Shown: positions 22,754 through 32,000 of the stretch, one piece after another | How positions within the stretch are numbered: the first letter of the stretch is position 1 | Layout of the letters: each line of letters opens with the position of its first letter | Source of the DNA: Hominisplanchenecus murintestinalis | GTDB taxonomy: Bacteria; Bacillota; Clostridia; Lachnospirales; Lachnospiraceae | Length of the DNA stretch: 59,636 bases | Assembly (NCBI GenBank): GCA_004793585.1 | Contig: SRZB01000023.1 | Span: forward strand, 1-59,636 | Direction of reading: 5' to 3' | The notes under the pieces: model-generated | The model's input: the letters and a program-made list of their open reading frames with translations, nothing else | Told to the model about the DNA's origin: nothing | Databases searched by the model: none | Translations under genes and position numbers: made by a program

Positions 22754-24178
22754 ATGGTTTTCAGCAGCCTGCTTTTTATGTTCCGGTTTCTTCCGGTAGT
22801 TCTGGTTTTGTACTTTGCGGCTCCGAGGAAGGTCAGGAACCTGATTCTGTTTGTGTTCAGCCTGTTCTTTTATGCATGGGGCGAGCCGAGGTATGTATTT
22901 TTGATGTTGTTTTCCATCACAATGGATTATACAATGGGGCGTCTGATTAGCAAGTTTAAGGAACAGGGAAAGCTGAAAAAAGCGAAATTTGCACTGGCAT
23001 TTTCCGTAACGGTAAATTTAGGAATACTTGCGTTTTTTAAATATGCGGATTTTATCATAGGCTCTATCAATGGGGGGCTGGGAGTAAGCCTGCCGATGCC
23101 TGGGGTTCCGCTGCCCATAGGTATTTCTTTTTTTACCTTCCAGACCATGTCTTATACGGTGGATGTATACCGGGGAGCTACGAAGGTACAGCGCAATTGG
23201 ATTAACTATGGCACTTATGTTTCTATGTTTCCCCAGCTTATTGCGGGGCCTATTGTGCAGTATAAGACCATTGCAGAGCAGATGATGCAGAAAAACCGGG
23301 AGAGTGTGGATGATTTTGCTTATGGCGTGCAGAGGTTTATGGCGGGTGTGGGAAAGAAGGTTCTGTTGGCGAACAATATCGGCGTCCTCTGCGATACGGT
23401 CATGGCGATGCCTATGGAGAATGTTCCGGTGGCCACGGCATGGCTGGGGGCGGCAGCGTACACGTTCCAGATTTATTTTGACTTTTCCGGGTATTCGGAT
23501 ATGGCAATCGGGCTGGGAAAGATGTTTGGTTTTCATTTCCTGGAGAACTTTGAACATCCTTATGTGGCGAAAAGTATCACAGAGTTTTGGCGGCGCTGGC
23601 ACATCTCTCTCAGTTCCTGGTTCCGTGAGTATGTATATATTCCATTGGGCGGGAACCGCAGGGGAATGGCGAAGCAGGTGCGGAATATTTTCGTGGTTTG
23701 GATGCTTACCGGAATCTGGCATGGCGCGAGCTGGAATTATGTGCTGTGGGGGTTGTACTATGGATGCTTCTTGATATTGGAAAAGTTTGTGATTGGGAAA
23801 TGGGTGAAGAAACTGCCGGGAATTTTTCAGAACCTGTATACCCTTTTGATTGTAGTGTTTGGCTGGGTGATTTTTAAATGTGAGGACTTGACGCTTTGCG
23901 GCTCGTACCTGAAGGCTATGTTTGGAGGCTATGGGGCAGGAATGTTCAATACGGAAACGATATATCTTCTATATAATTATGCAGTACTGCTGGTGATTCT
24001 GGTATTGGGATGCACAACCCTGCCGAAACGGTGGGGGGAGAGGCTGCTTACCTGTTTCCGGGAGGGCGGCGCTGTACAGATGGTCCTCAGATGTACGTTC
24101 TGTGCAGGAATTTTTGTGATTTCTGTGGCGTATCTGGTAGATGCTACGTATAACCCGTTTTTGTATTTTAGGTTTTAA
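22754..24178 (+). CDS. MBOAT family O-acyltransferase (AlgI/DltB-like)
   Basis: This 474-residue polytopic membrane protein belongs to the MBOAT family. The region FWRRWHISLSSWFREYVYIP holds the family's conserved motif, and the catalytic histidine lies in TGIWHGASWNYVLWG. It resembles AlgI and PatA-type proteins that move acyl groups across the membrane for transfer to exopolysaccharide or peptidoglycan. The ATG follows GTGAGGT. It is 11 bases upstream of the DHHW gene and divergent from the SGNH gene. The glycan acceptor cannot be read from sequence. Confidence 0.93.
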   Translation: MVFSSLLFMFRFLPVVLVLYFAAPRKVRNLILFVFSLFFYAWGEPRYVFLMLFSITMDYTMGRLISKFKEQGKLKKAKFALAFSVTVNLGILAFFKYADFIIGSINGGLGVSLPMPGVPLPIGISFFTFQTMSYTVDVYRGATKVQRNWINYGTYVSMFPQLIAGPIVQYKTIAEQMMQKNRESVDDFAYGVQRFMAGVGKKVLLANNIGVLCDTVMAMPMENVPVATAWLGAAAYTFQIYFDFSGYSDMAIGLGKMFGFHFLENFEHPYVAKSITEFWRRWHISLSSWFREYVYIPLGGNRRGMAKQVRNIFVVWMLTGIWHGASWNYVLWGLYYGCFLILEKFVIGKWVKKLPGIFQNLYTLLIVVFGWVIFKCEDLTLCGSYLKAMFGGYGAGMFNTETIYLLYNYAVLLVILVLGCTTLPKRWGERLLTCFREGGAVQMVLRCTFCAGIFVISVAYLVDATYNPFLYFRF

Positions 24179-24189
24179 CGGAGGAAAGA

Positions 24190-25329
24190 ATGGGACAGAA
24201 AAGACAAAACCAGATTATTATTTTTCTATTTCTTGTGCTGATATTTGGCATGGCTTTGGCAAGTATTTTTGCGCCGAAGAAGGAATTTTCCGACAGGGAG
24301 AACCGGAGCCTGGCGCAGATGCCCCAGCTTTCACTGGAAGCGTATTTTAGCGGGGAGTTTGCAAAGGATTATGAGTCGTATATTACGGATCAGTTCGTGG
24401 GCAGGGATCGCTGGATTGGCCTGAAAACGGGAGCGGAGCGGGCGATGCTCAAACAGGAGAGCAATGATATTTATTTTGCTGCGGATGGCTATCTGATAGA
24501 GAAGCACACAGGAAGTTTTACGGAGAAGCGGGCGGAAGATAATATTTCTTATCTGGCTGGTTTTATGAAGGAGATGAAAGCGCGCTATGGGGAAGGACGG
24601 GCCACGGCTATGATCGTGCCAAATGCGGTGGAGATTTTGAAAGACAAGCTGCCCCCGTTTGCTTCACCTTATGATCAAAGTGTTTATCTGAAAAAAATAG
24701 AGGAGGCGCTGCCGGAAGGAACCTGGTTTGACAGTGCGGCGGTGCTGAGGGAGCACACGGACGAAGAGATTTATTACAGGACAGATCATCACTGGAAAAC
24801 GCTGGCGGCATACTATGTGTATGCTGCGTGGGCAAAGGAGAAAGGATTTGAGCCGCCTTCGCTGTCAGACTATGAAGTGCAGACGGTGACAGAGGAGTTT
24901 CAGGGAACCATTGAGGCGAAAGTCGGCGGTGACGTGGGATTTGACTCCATCGGAATTTTTAAGCCGAAGAAGGAGTTTCCGTATCTGGTGGAATATAACA
25001 GGAATGAGATGAAAACAGACATTTATGAGTGGAGCGCATTGGAGACGAAAGATAAGTACGCGCTGTTTTTCGGAGGAAACCACCCCATAGTAGAAGGGAC
25101 AGTGAAAAACGGAAGCGGCAGGAGGCTGCTTGTTATCAAGGATTCCTATGCGAATAGTTTTCTGCCGTTTGCATTCCGGGATTTTTCCCAGGTGGATTTT
25201 GTGGATTTAAGGTATTTTAATGAGAGCCTCAGGGAATATAGAGAGGGCAGGGATTATACAGATATCCTGTTTTTATATAATGCTTCGGGGTTCGCAGAAG
25301 ACCCGAACGTGGCCAAACTGAAGAATTAA
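24190..25329 (+). CDS. DHHW family protein (AlgJ/AlgX-like acetylation partner)
   Basis: This 379-residue exported protein has one N-terminal membrane segment (about 8-30) and a SGNH-like domain with the family motif in YYRTDHHWKTLAAYY and a later KDSYANSF serine motif. DHHW proteins are paired with MBOAT proteins, and are thought to pass acyl groups to surface polysaccharide. The ATG follows ACGGAGGAAAG, 11 bases after the MBOAT stop. It precedes thyA by 13 bases, so the cassette may read through into thyA-folA. Confidence 0.9.
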   Translation: MGQKRQNQIIIFLFLVLIFGMALASIFAPKKEFSDRENRSLAQMPQLSLEAYFSGEFAKDYESYITDQFVGRDRWIGLKTGAERAMLKQESNDIYFAADGYLIEKHTGSFTEKRAEDNISYLAGFMKEMKARYGEGRATAMIVPNAVEILKDKLPPFASPYDQSVYLKKIEEALPEGTWFDSAAVLREHTDEEIYYRTDHHWKTLAAYYVYAAWAKEKGFEPPSLSDYEVQTVTEEFQGTIEAKVGGDVGFDSIGIFKPKKEFPYLVEYNRNEMKTDIYEWSALETKDKYALFFGGNHPIVEGTVKNGSGRRLLVIKDSYANSFLPFAFRDFSQVDFVDLRYFNESLREYREGRDYTDILFLYNASGFAEDPNVAKLKN

Positions 25330-25342
25330 GGAGGGGAAACGT

Positions 25343-26194
25343 ATGAGCTATGCGGATCAGGTATTTGCAGCCATGTGCCGCGATATCATTGAGAACGGCG
25401 TGAGCACGGAGGGGGAAAAGGTGCGCCCCATATGGGAAGATACCGGGGAATCGGCCTATACTATCAAACGTTTCGGCGTGGTGAACCGTTACGACTTGAG
25501 GAAAGAGTTTCCGGCTCTCACTTTGAGAAAGACGGCGCTGAAGAGTGCGTTTGACGAGATTTTGTGGATTTGGCAGAAGAAATCCAACAATGTTCATGAG
25601 CTGAACAGTCATATCTGGGATGCCTGGGCAGATGAGGGAGGCTCCATCGGAAAGGCTTACGGCTATCAGCTTGGTGTGAAGCATGTTTACCGGGAGGGAA
25701 TGATGGATCAGGTGGACAGGGTGCTGTTTGATTTAAAAAACAATCCTTACAGCCGCCGGATTATGACAAATATTTATGTCCATGCGGATTTGCATGAGAT
25801 GAGCCTTTATCCCTGTGCTTACAGCATGACATTTAATGTGACGCAGGAAAAAGGGAAAGAGCGGCTGACTCTGAACGCAGTGCTGAACCAGCGCTCCCAG
25901 GATGTGCTGACGGCAAATAATTGGAACGTGTGCCAGTACTCCCTGCTTCTCATGATGATGGCGCAGGTGTGCGGTATGGAAGCCGGGGAGCTTCTGCATG
26001 TCATTGCGGACGCCCATATTTATGACAGGCATGTGCCGATGGTGGAAGAGCTGATTTCCAGAGAGAGCCATCCGGCGCCGAAGGTATGGCTGAATCCGGA
26101 AATTCAGGACTTTTATCAGTTTACCGTGGAGGATTTGTATGTGAAAGACTATGTGACGGGGCCGCAGATAAAAAATATACCCGTTGCGGTTTAG
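25343..26194 (+). CDS. thyA: Thymidylate synthase
   Basis: This 283-residue enzyme methylates dUMP to dTMP using methylene-tetrahydrofolate. The catalytic cysteine is in LYPCAYSMTFNV; the dUMP-binding region reads NQRSQDVLTANNWN and HVIADAHIYDRH. The sequence belongs to a Firmicutes branch that departs from E. coli ThyA at LTANNWN. The ATG follows GGAGGGGAAA. Its partner folA follows after 15 bases, a common pairing because ThyA yields dihydrofolate. Confidence 0.93.
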   Translation: MSYADQVFAAMCRDIIENGVSTEGEKVRPIWEDTGESAYTIKRFGVVNRYDLRKEFPALTLRKTALKSAFDEILWIWQKKSNNVHELNSHIWDAWADEGGSIGKAYGYQLGVKHVYREGMMDQVDRVLFDLKNNPYSRRIMTNIYVHADLHEMSLYPCAYSMTFNVTQEKGKERLTLNAVLNQRSQDVLTANNWNVCQYSLLLMMMAQVCGMEAGELLHVIADAHIYDRHVPMVEELISRESHPAPKVWLNPEIQDFYQFTVEDLYVKDYVTGPQIKNIPVAV

Positions 26195-26209
26195 GCGTAG
26201 GAGGTGCGT

Positions 26210-26701
26210 ATGAATTTAATTGTAGCAGTAGATGAAAACTGGGCAATCGGAAAAGATAATAAGCTCCTGGTGAGCATTCCGTCAGATATGAAGTTTTTCA
26301 GGGAAACGACGACAGGTAAGGTGGTGGTAATGGGGAGAAAGACTTTAGAAAGCTTTCCCAACGGGCTGCCGCTAAAGAACAGGACAAACATTGTACTTAC
26401 CAGAAACCGTGATTACCAGGTAAAAGATGCGATTGTCGTGCATTCAGTGCCGGAACTGCTGGTAAAGCTGGATAAGTATAGCAGCGAGGATGTGTATGTG
26501 ATTGGCGGGGACAGTGTGTACCAGGAACTGCTCCCTTACTGTGATGTAGCGCATGTGACAAAGATAAACCACGTTTATGCGGCGGACTCCTGGTTTCCGA
26601 ACCTGGATGAGACGGGAGAATGGGAAATTACCGGGGAGAGTGAAGAACAGACATATTTTGATTTGGAATATACGTTTGTACGCTATGAGAAGAAAAGATA
26701 A
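26210..26701 (+). CDS. folA: Dihydrofolate reductase
   Basis: This 163-residue enzyme reduces dihydrofolate with NADPH, regenerating the cofactor spent by ThyA. Key stretches are IVAVDENWAIGKDNKLL at the N-terminus, VVMGRKTLESFP and YVIGGDSVYQELL. Length is typical of bacterial FolA. The ATG at 26210 is preferred over a GTG six bases earlier because AGGAGG is then correctly spaced. Confidence 0.95.
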   Translation: MNLIVAVDENWAIGKDNKLLVSIPSDMKFFRETTTGKVVVMGRKTLESFPNGLPLKNRTNIVLTRNRDYQVKDAIVVHSVPELLVKLDKYSSEDVYVIGGDSVYQELLPYCDVAHVTKINHVYAADSWFPNLDETGEWEITGESEEQTYFDLEYTFVRYEKKR

Positions 26702-26707
26702 AAATTT

Positions 26708-26737
26708 TTGTTCACAATGGAAAAAGTGCGTTATAAT
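26708..26737 (+). promoter_or_regulatory. Promoter of ilvE
   Basis: TTGTTC (26708-26713), an 18-nt spacer and a perfect TATAAT (26732-26737) lie in the 68-base gap before ilvE. Confidence 0.65.
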
Positions 26738-26769
26738 GAAAACAATATAAAAATATGGGAGGGATAAAC

Positions 26770-27795
26770 ATGGCAAAGAAAAATATTGACTGGGCAAATC
26801 TTGGGTTTCAGTATCAGATGACTGCAATGAGGTATGTATCAGACTTTAAAGAGGGAAAATGGGATGAAGGCAGGCTGACAGAGGATGCGAATGTCGTGCT
26901 GAATGAGTGCGCGGGCGTTCTGCAGTATGCACAGACGATTTTTGAGGGATTGAAAGCTTACACCACAGAGGATGGGCGTATCGTTACGTTTCGCCCGGAT
27001 TTGAATGCAGACCGTATGGTGGATTCCGCCAAAAGGCTGGAAATGCCAGTATTCCCGAAAGAGCGTTTCCTGGATGCTGTTCACCAGACCGTGGCTGCGA
27101 ATGCAGATTATGTGCCGCCGTATGGGTCAGGGGCATCTTTATATATTCGCCCATATATGTTTGGGACAAACCCGGTTATCGGCGTAAAGCCGGCGGATGA
27201 ATATCAGTTCCGTGTATTTACGACTCCGGTAGGGCCATATTTTAAGGGAGGTGTCCGTCCGTTGACGATCAGGGTAAGTGATTTCGACCGCGCGGCTCCT
27301 CATGGGACAGGACATATTAAGGCAGGGCTGAACTATGCCATGAGTATGCACGCGATTGTAGACGCTCATGTCCAGGGGTTTGATGAGAATATGTACCTGG
27401 ACGCGGCTACCAGGACGAACGTAGAGGAAACAGGCGGTGCGAACTTCCTGTTTGTGACAAAGGATCATAAAGTCGTAACGCCGAAGTCAGGAAGTATTCT
27501 GCCGTCCATTACCCGGCGCTCTCTGCTTTATGTTGCGAAAGAGTACCTGGGGCTAGAAGTAGAAGAGAGGGAAGTTCCGTTTGAAGAAGTAAAAGAGTTC
27601 GCAGAATGCGGTCTGTGCGGCACGGCGGCCGTGATTTCCCCGGTAGGGAAAATCGTAGACCACGGGAAAGAAATCTGCCTGCCGGCAGGGATGGAAGCGA
27701 TGGGGCCTGTTACCCAGAAGCTGTATGATACCCTTACCGGTATCCAGATGGGGCGTATTGAGGCGCCGGAAGGATGGATACATGTGATAGAGTAA
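26770..27795 (+). CDS. ilvE: Branched-chain amino acid aminotransferase
   Basis: This 341-residue PLP enzyme of fold type IV interconverts branched-chain amino acids and their 2-oxo acids. The lysine that binds PLP lies in GTGHIKAGLNYA; other markers are QTIFEGLKAY, YIRPYMFGT and the phosphate-binding ECGLCGTAAVISPVG. The ATG at 26770 follows GGGAGGGATAAAC. It is a single gene with its own promoter and a hairpin at 27841. Confidence 0.95.
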   Translation: MAKKNIDWANLGFQYQMTAMRYVSDFKEGKWDEGRLTEDANVVLNECAGVLQYAQTIFEGLKAYTTEDGRIVTFRPDLNADRMVDSAKRLEMPVFPKERFLDAVHQTVAANADYVPPYGSGASLYIRPYMFGTNPVIGVKPADEYQFRVFTTPVGPYFKGGVRPLTIRVSDFDRAAPHGTGHIKAGLNYAMSMHAIVDAHVQGFDENMYLDAATRTNVEETGGANFLFVTKDHKVVTPKSGSILPSITRRSLLYVAKEYLGLEVEEREVPFEEVKEFAECGLCGTAAVISPVGKIVDHGKEICLPAGMEAMGPVTQKLYDTLTGIQMGRIEAPEGWIHVIE

Positions 27796-27840
27796 GGCAT
27801 GGAAAAGGCGTAGAGCTTGGATAATTTTATGATGGAAAGA

Positions 27841-27876
27841 ATGCCGCTGTATTTTATGCAGGAAATACAGCGGCAT
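27841..27876 (+). terminator. Hairpin after ilvE
   Basis: A 14-bp perfect stem (ATGCCGCTGTATTT, 27841-27854, with complement 27863-27876) is followed by AATTATAATATTTT. Confidence 0.75.
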
Positions 27877-27938
27877 AATTATAATATTTTAAAAAGGGAA
27901 GAAAGCTCTATGGATTTGAAAGAATAGAGGAGGATTTC

Positions 27939-28997
27939 ATGTATAGAGAACATACAAAAATAATTAAAATAGGCAACAAACGCATTGGCGGCGGAAATCC
28001 AATCTTAATGCAGTCTATGACGAACACAAAGACTGAGGATGTGGAAGCTACGGCTGCACAGATTTTGAAATTGGAGGCGGCAGGGTGTGATATTATCCGC
28101 TGTGCTGTGCCGACGATGGAAGCGGCGAAAGCGTTGGGGGAGATTAAGAAGAGGATACATATTCCTCTGGTGGCGGATATTCACTTTGACTACCGCCTGG
28201 CGGTTGCGGCTATGGAGCACGGCACAGATAAGATTCGGATTAATCCAGGGAATATCGGAAGCGCGGACAGGGTGAAGGCTGTTGTAGATGTGGCGAAGGA
28301 GCGGGGGATTCCGATCCGCGTGGGTGTGAACAGCGGTTCTCTGGAGAAGGAGCTGGTGGAGAAATATCATGGTGTGACGGCAGAGGGGATCGTAGAGAGT
28401 GCGCTGGATAAGGTGCATATGATTGAGGATATGGGATATGACAATCTGGTTATCAGCATTAAATCTTCCGATGTGATGATGTGTGCGAAGGCTCACGGGC
28501 AGATTGCCGAAAGGACAAATTATCCTCTGCATGTGGGGATTACCGAGTCGGGAACGATTCTTTCCGGAAATATCAAGTCTGCCGTGGGGCTGGGGATTAT
28601 CTTGTCTCAGGGAATCGGGGATACGATTCGGGTATCTTTGACAGGAGACCCGTTGGAGGAAATTAAGTCCGCAAAGCTGATTCTGCGCACGCTGGGCTTG
28701 AGAAAGGGAGGAATTGAGGTGGTATCCTGCCCGACCTGCGGCCGGACGCAGATAGATTTAATCGGACTGGCGAACCAGGTGGAAAATATGGTAGAGGATA
28801 TTCCCAAGACTCTGAAAGTGGCTGTGATGGGATGCGTGGTAAACGGACCCGGCGAGGCGAAAGAGGCAGATCTTGGAATTGCCGGAGGGAAAGGCGAAGG
28901 GCTGTTGATCCGGAAAGGCGAGGTTATCCGTAAAGTGCCGGAGGGCGAGCTTCTGGGGGCGCTTAGGGAGGAAATCCTGAAGTTTGAGGAGGAATAA
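27939..28997 (+). CDS. ispG: 4-hydroxy-3-methylbut-2-enyl diphosphate synthase
   Basis: This 352-residue iron-sulfur enzyme carries out the penultimate step of the MEP isoprenoid pathway. Recognisable parts are GGNPILMQSMTNTKTEDV near the N-terminus and the C-terminal [4Fe-4S] ligands in SCPTCGRTQIDL and MGCVVNGPGEAK. Length is typical of bacterial IspG without the plant insertion. The ATG follows GAGGAGGATTTC. It precedes polC by 64 bases, an order common in Clostridia. Confidence 0.96.
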   Translation: MYREHTKIIKIGNKRIGGGNPILMQSMTNTKTEDVEATAAQILKLEAAGCDIIRCAVPTMEAAKALGEIKKRIHIPLVADIHFDYRLAVAAMEHGTDKIRINPGNIGSADRVKAVVDVAKERGIPIRVGVNSGSLEKELVEKYHGVTAEGIVESALDKVHMIEDMGYDNLVISIKSSDVMMCAKAHGQIAERTNYPLHVGITESGTILSGNIKSAVGLGIILSQGIGDTIRVSLTGDPLEEIKSAKLILRTLGLRKGGIEVVSCPTCGRTQIDLIGLANQVENMVEDIPKTLKVAVMGCVVNGPGEAKEADLGIAGGKGEGLLIRKGEVIRKVPEGELLGALREEILKFEEE

Positions 28998-29061
28998 AGC
29001 AGGGAAGTAAATTCACAAATGCACCAGAATGACGCAGCAAGTGCGTCGGAAAGAAGAACGT

Positions 29062-32000
29062 ATGGCAAAATCATTTTTTGAAGTATTTCCAAATCTGGAG
29101 GTGAATCCCCAGGTGCATAGTCTTTTTTCTCAGGTAACAGTTACGAAAGTGACCGTTACTTCTGTCAGGGACAGGATGAGGGTGTATATAAGCAGTGAAA
29201 AGCTTATTCACAAGCAGTATGTCTATGCGGTAGAGCAGGCGATACGGGAACAGTTCTTTTCAGGAGAGAACATAGAGGTGAAGCTGCTGGAGAAGTTTCA
29301 CCTTTCCCGTCAGTATACGGCGGAAAAGCTGATGCCGATTTACCGTGACAGCATTCTGATGGAGCTGAAAGATTATAGTATTTTTGAATATAATATGTTC
29401 CGCCAGGCGGTGTGTGAGTTTGTGGACGGGGACAGTATGAATATGACGGTGGAGCGTACTGTAGTTGCGGAGGATAAGGCGGACGAACTGGTGCGGGTGC
29501 TGGAAAAGATTTTTTGCGAGCGGTGCGGCCTGTCCTTGAAAATCCATATGATCCTGAAGGAGCCGGAGGAGAGCAAGGCGCGCAGGAACAGCGAGCTTCG
29601 CGTAGAGCAGGAGGTGCGGGCGATACAGGAGCAGGTTTCATCGGGCGGCGCGGAGAATATGCCAGAAGAACATGCGGAGCCGGAAAAAGCAAAGCCAGAG
29701 GAGAAAAAGAAAACAGAGAAAAAAGAGGCAGGCAAAAAGCAAGCGGCGGTTTCTGGAAAAGAGCCTTCCAGAAAGAGCGGATTTCAGGAGAAACGGGGAG
29801 GATTTTCCAGGGAAGGCGGCTATAGAAACAGTTCTGTCAAGCGTTCAGATAACCCGGATGTGGTGTATGGGCGCGACTTTGAGGAGGACGCCATTGCGAT
29901 TGAACAGATTCAGAGCGAGATGGGTGAAGTGGTTATCCGTGGGCAGATTCAGGCGCTGGATACCCGGGAAATCCGGAATGAAAAGACGATTATTATCATT
30001 GAAATTACGGACTATACAGATACGATTGTGGTGAAGATGTTTGCCAGAAATGAACAGGTGCCGGAGATTCTGGAAAATGTGAAGAAGGGTGCATTCCTGA
30101 AAATGAAGGGAGTGACGACGATTGACCGTTTTGACGGACAGCTCACGATAGGTTCTGTGGTGGGAATTAAGAAAATCCCGGATTTCCGGAAGGGCAGGCA
30201 GGATACCAGCCCCGAAAAACGGGTGGAGCTGCACTGCCATACGAAGATGAGCGACATGGACGGGGTATCGGATGTAAAGGATATCGTGAAACGTGCGATG
30301 GAGTGGGGGCATAAGGCAATCGCGATTACCGACCACGGCGTGGTGCAGTCTTTTCCGGAGGCCAACCATGCAGTGCCAAAAGACAGTGATTTTAAGGTGA
30401 TCTATGGCGTGGAAGCGTATCTGGTAGATGATTTGAAAGATATGGTGGTGAATTCCCACGCCCAGAATTTGGATGATACGTATATAGTATTTGACCTGGA
30501 GACTACCGGGTTCAGCCCCAGTGTGAACCGTATCATCGAAATCGGTGCGGTGAAAGTGGAGAATGGGAAAATCACGGAACGATTCAGCACATTTGTCAAC
30601 CCGGATGTACCGATTCCGTTCCGCATTGAGGAATTGACGGGAATCAATGACAATATGGTACTTGACGCGCCGCAGATTGCTCAGGTTCTTCCTGAATTTC
30701 TGGAGTTCTGCGGGGACGCCGTGATGGTCGCCCACAATGCTTCTTTTGACATGAGTTTTATTGAGGAGAACTGCAGAAGGCTTGGCATTGAGAGGGAATT
30801 TACGAGTGTGGACACGGTAGCGCTGGCCCGGGTACTGCTTCCTCAGCTTGGACGTTTTAAGCTGGACACAGTGGCAAAGGCGCTGCATGTGCCGCTGCAT
30901 AACCATCACCGTGCGGTGGACGATGCGGGGTGTACGGCAGAGATTTTTGTGAAATTCGTTGAGATGCTGAAAGCGCGGGATGCGTTTCAACTGGATGACG
31001 TCAATAAGCTGGGGAGGAATTCTAAGGAACAGGTGAAGAAGCTGCCTTCCCACCATGCAATTATCCTTGCCATGAATGATACAGGGCGGGTGAACCTGTA
31101 CCGCCTGGTGTCTTTAAGCCATATTGAGTATTACCAGAGGAGGCCGCTGATTCCAAAGAGCGTATTTCTGGAGAACAGGGAGGGCTTGTTGATTGGGTCG
31201 GCCTGTGAAGCGGGGGAGCTTTACCAGGCGATTCTGAACGGACGGTCTGACCAGGAGATTGCGCGTCTGGTCGACTTTTATGATTATCTGGAGATACAGC
31301 CGCTGGGGAATAATAAATTTATGATTGCCAGCGATAAGATTGAAAATGTGACTTCCGGGGAGGATTTGATTGAGATCAATAAGAAGATTGTGAAGCTGGG
31401 AGAGCAGTTCGGAAAAATGGTGGTGGGAACCTGCGACGTCCATTTCCTGAACCCGGAGGATGAAGTGTACCGCCGGATTATTATGGCGGGAAAAGGGTTC
31501 ACGGACGCGGACGACCAGGCGCCGCTGTATCTGCGGACGACGGAAGAGATGCTTGCGGAGTTTGCGTATCTGGGGAGTGAAAAAGCAGAGGAAATCGTCA
31601 TTACAAATCCGAATAAGATTGCGGATATGTGTGAGAAGATTTCTCCGGTACGGCCTGATAAATGCCCGCCTGTGATTCCTGATTCTGATAAAGACTTGAG
31701 AAGAATCTGTTACAACAGGGCGCATGAAATCTACGGAGACGAGCTGCCGGAGATTGTGACGGAGCGGCTGGAGAGGGAATTAAATTCCATTATTTCCAAC
31801 GGGTTTGCGGTGATGTATATCATCGCCCAGAAGCTGGTGTGGAAGTCGAATGACGACGGCTATCTGGTAGGCTCCCGTGGTTCTGTAGGCTCGTCCTTTG
31901 TGGCGACGATGGCGGGAATTACAGAGGTGAATCCGTTGAGCCCTCATTATTATTGTAAGGAATGCCATTATTCGGAGTTTGATTCGGAAGATGTAAAGCC

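Noticed and set aside
29845-31056. 403-codon minus-strand open frame
   Set aside because: It lies entirely within polC on the opposite strand, with no ribosome binding site and a His/Arg-rich composition typical of antisense frames.
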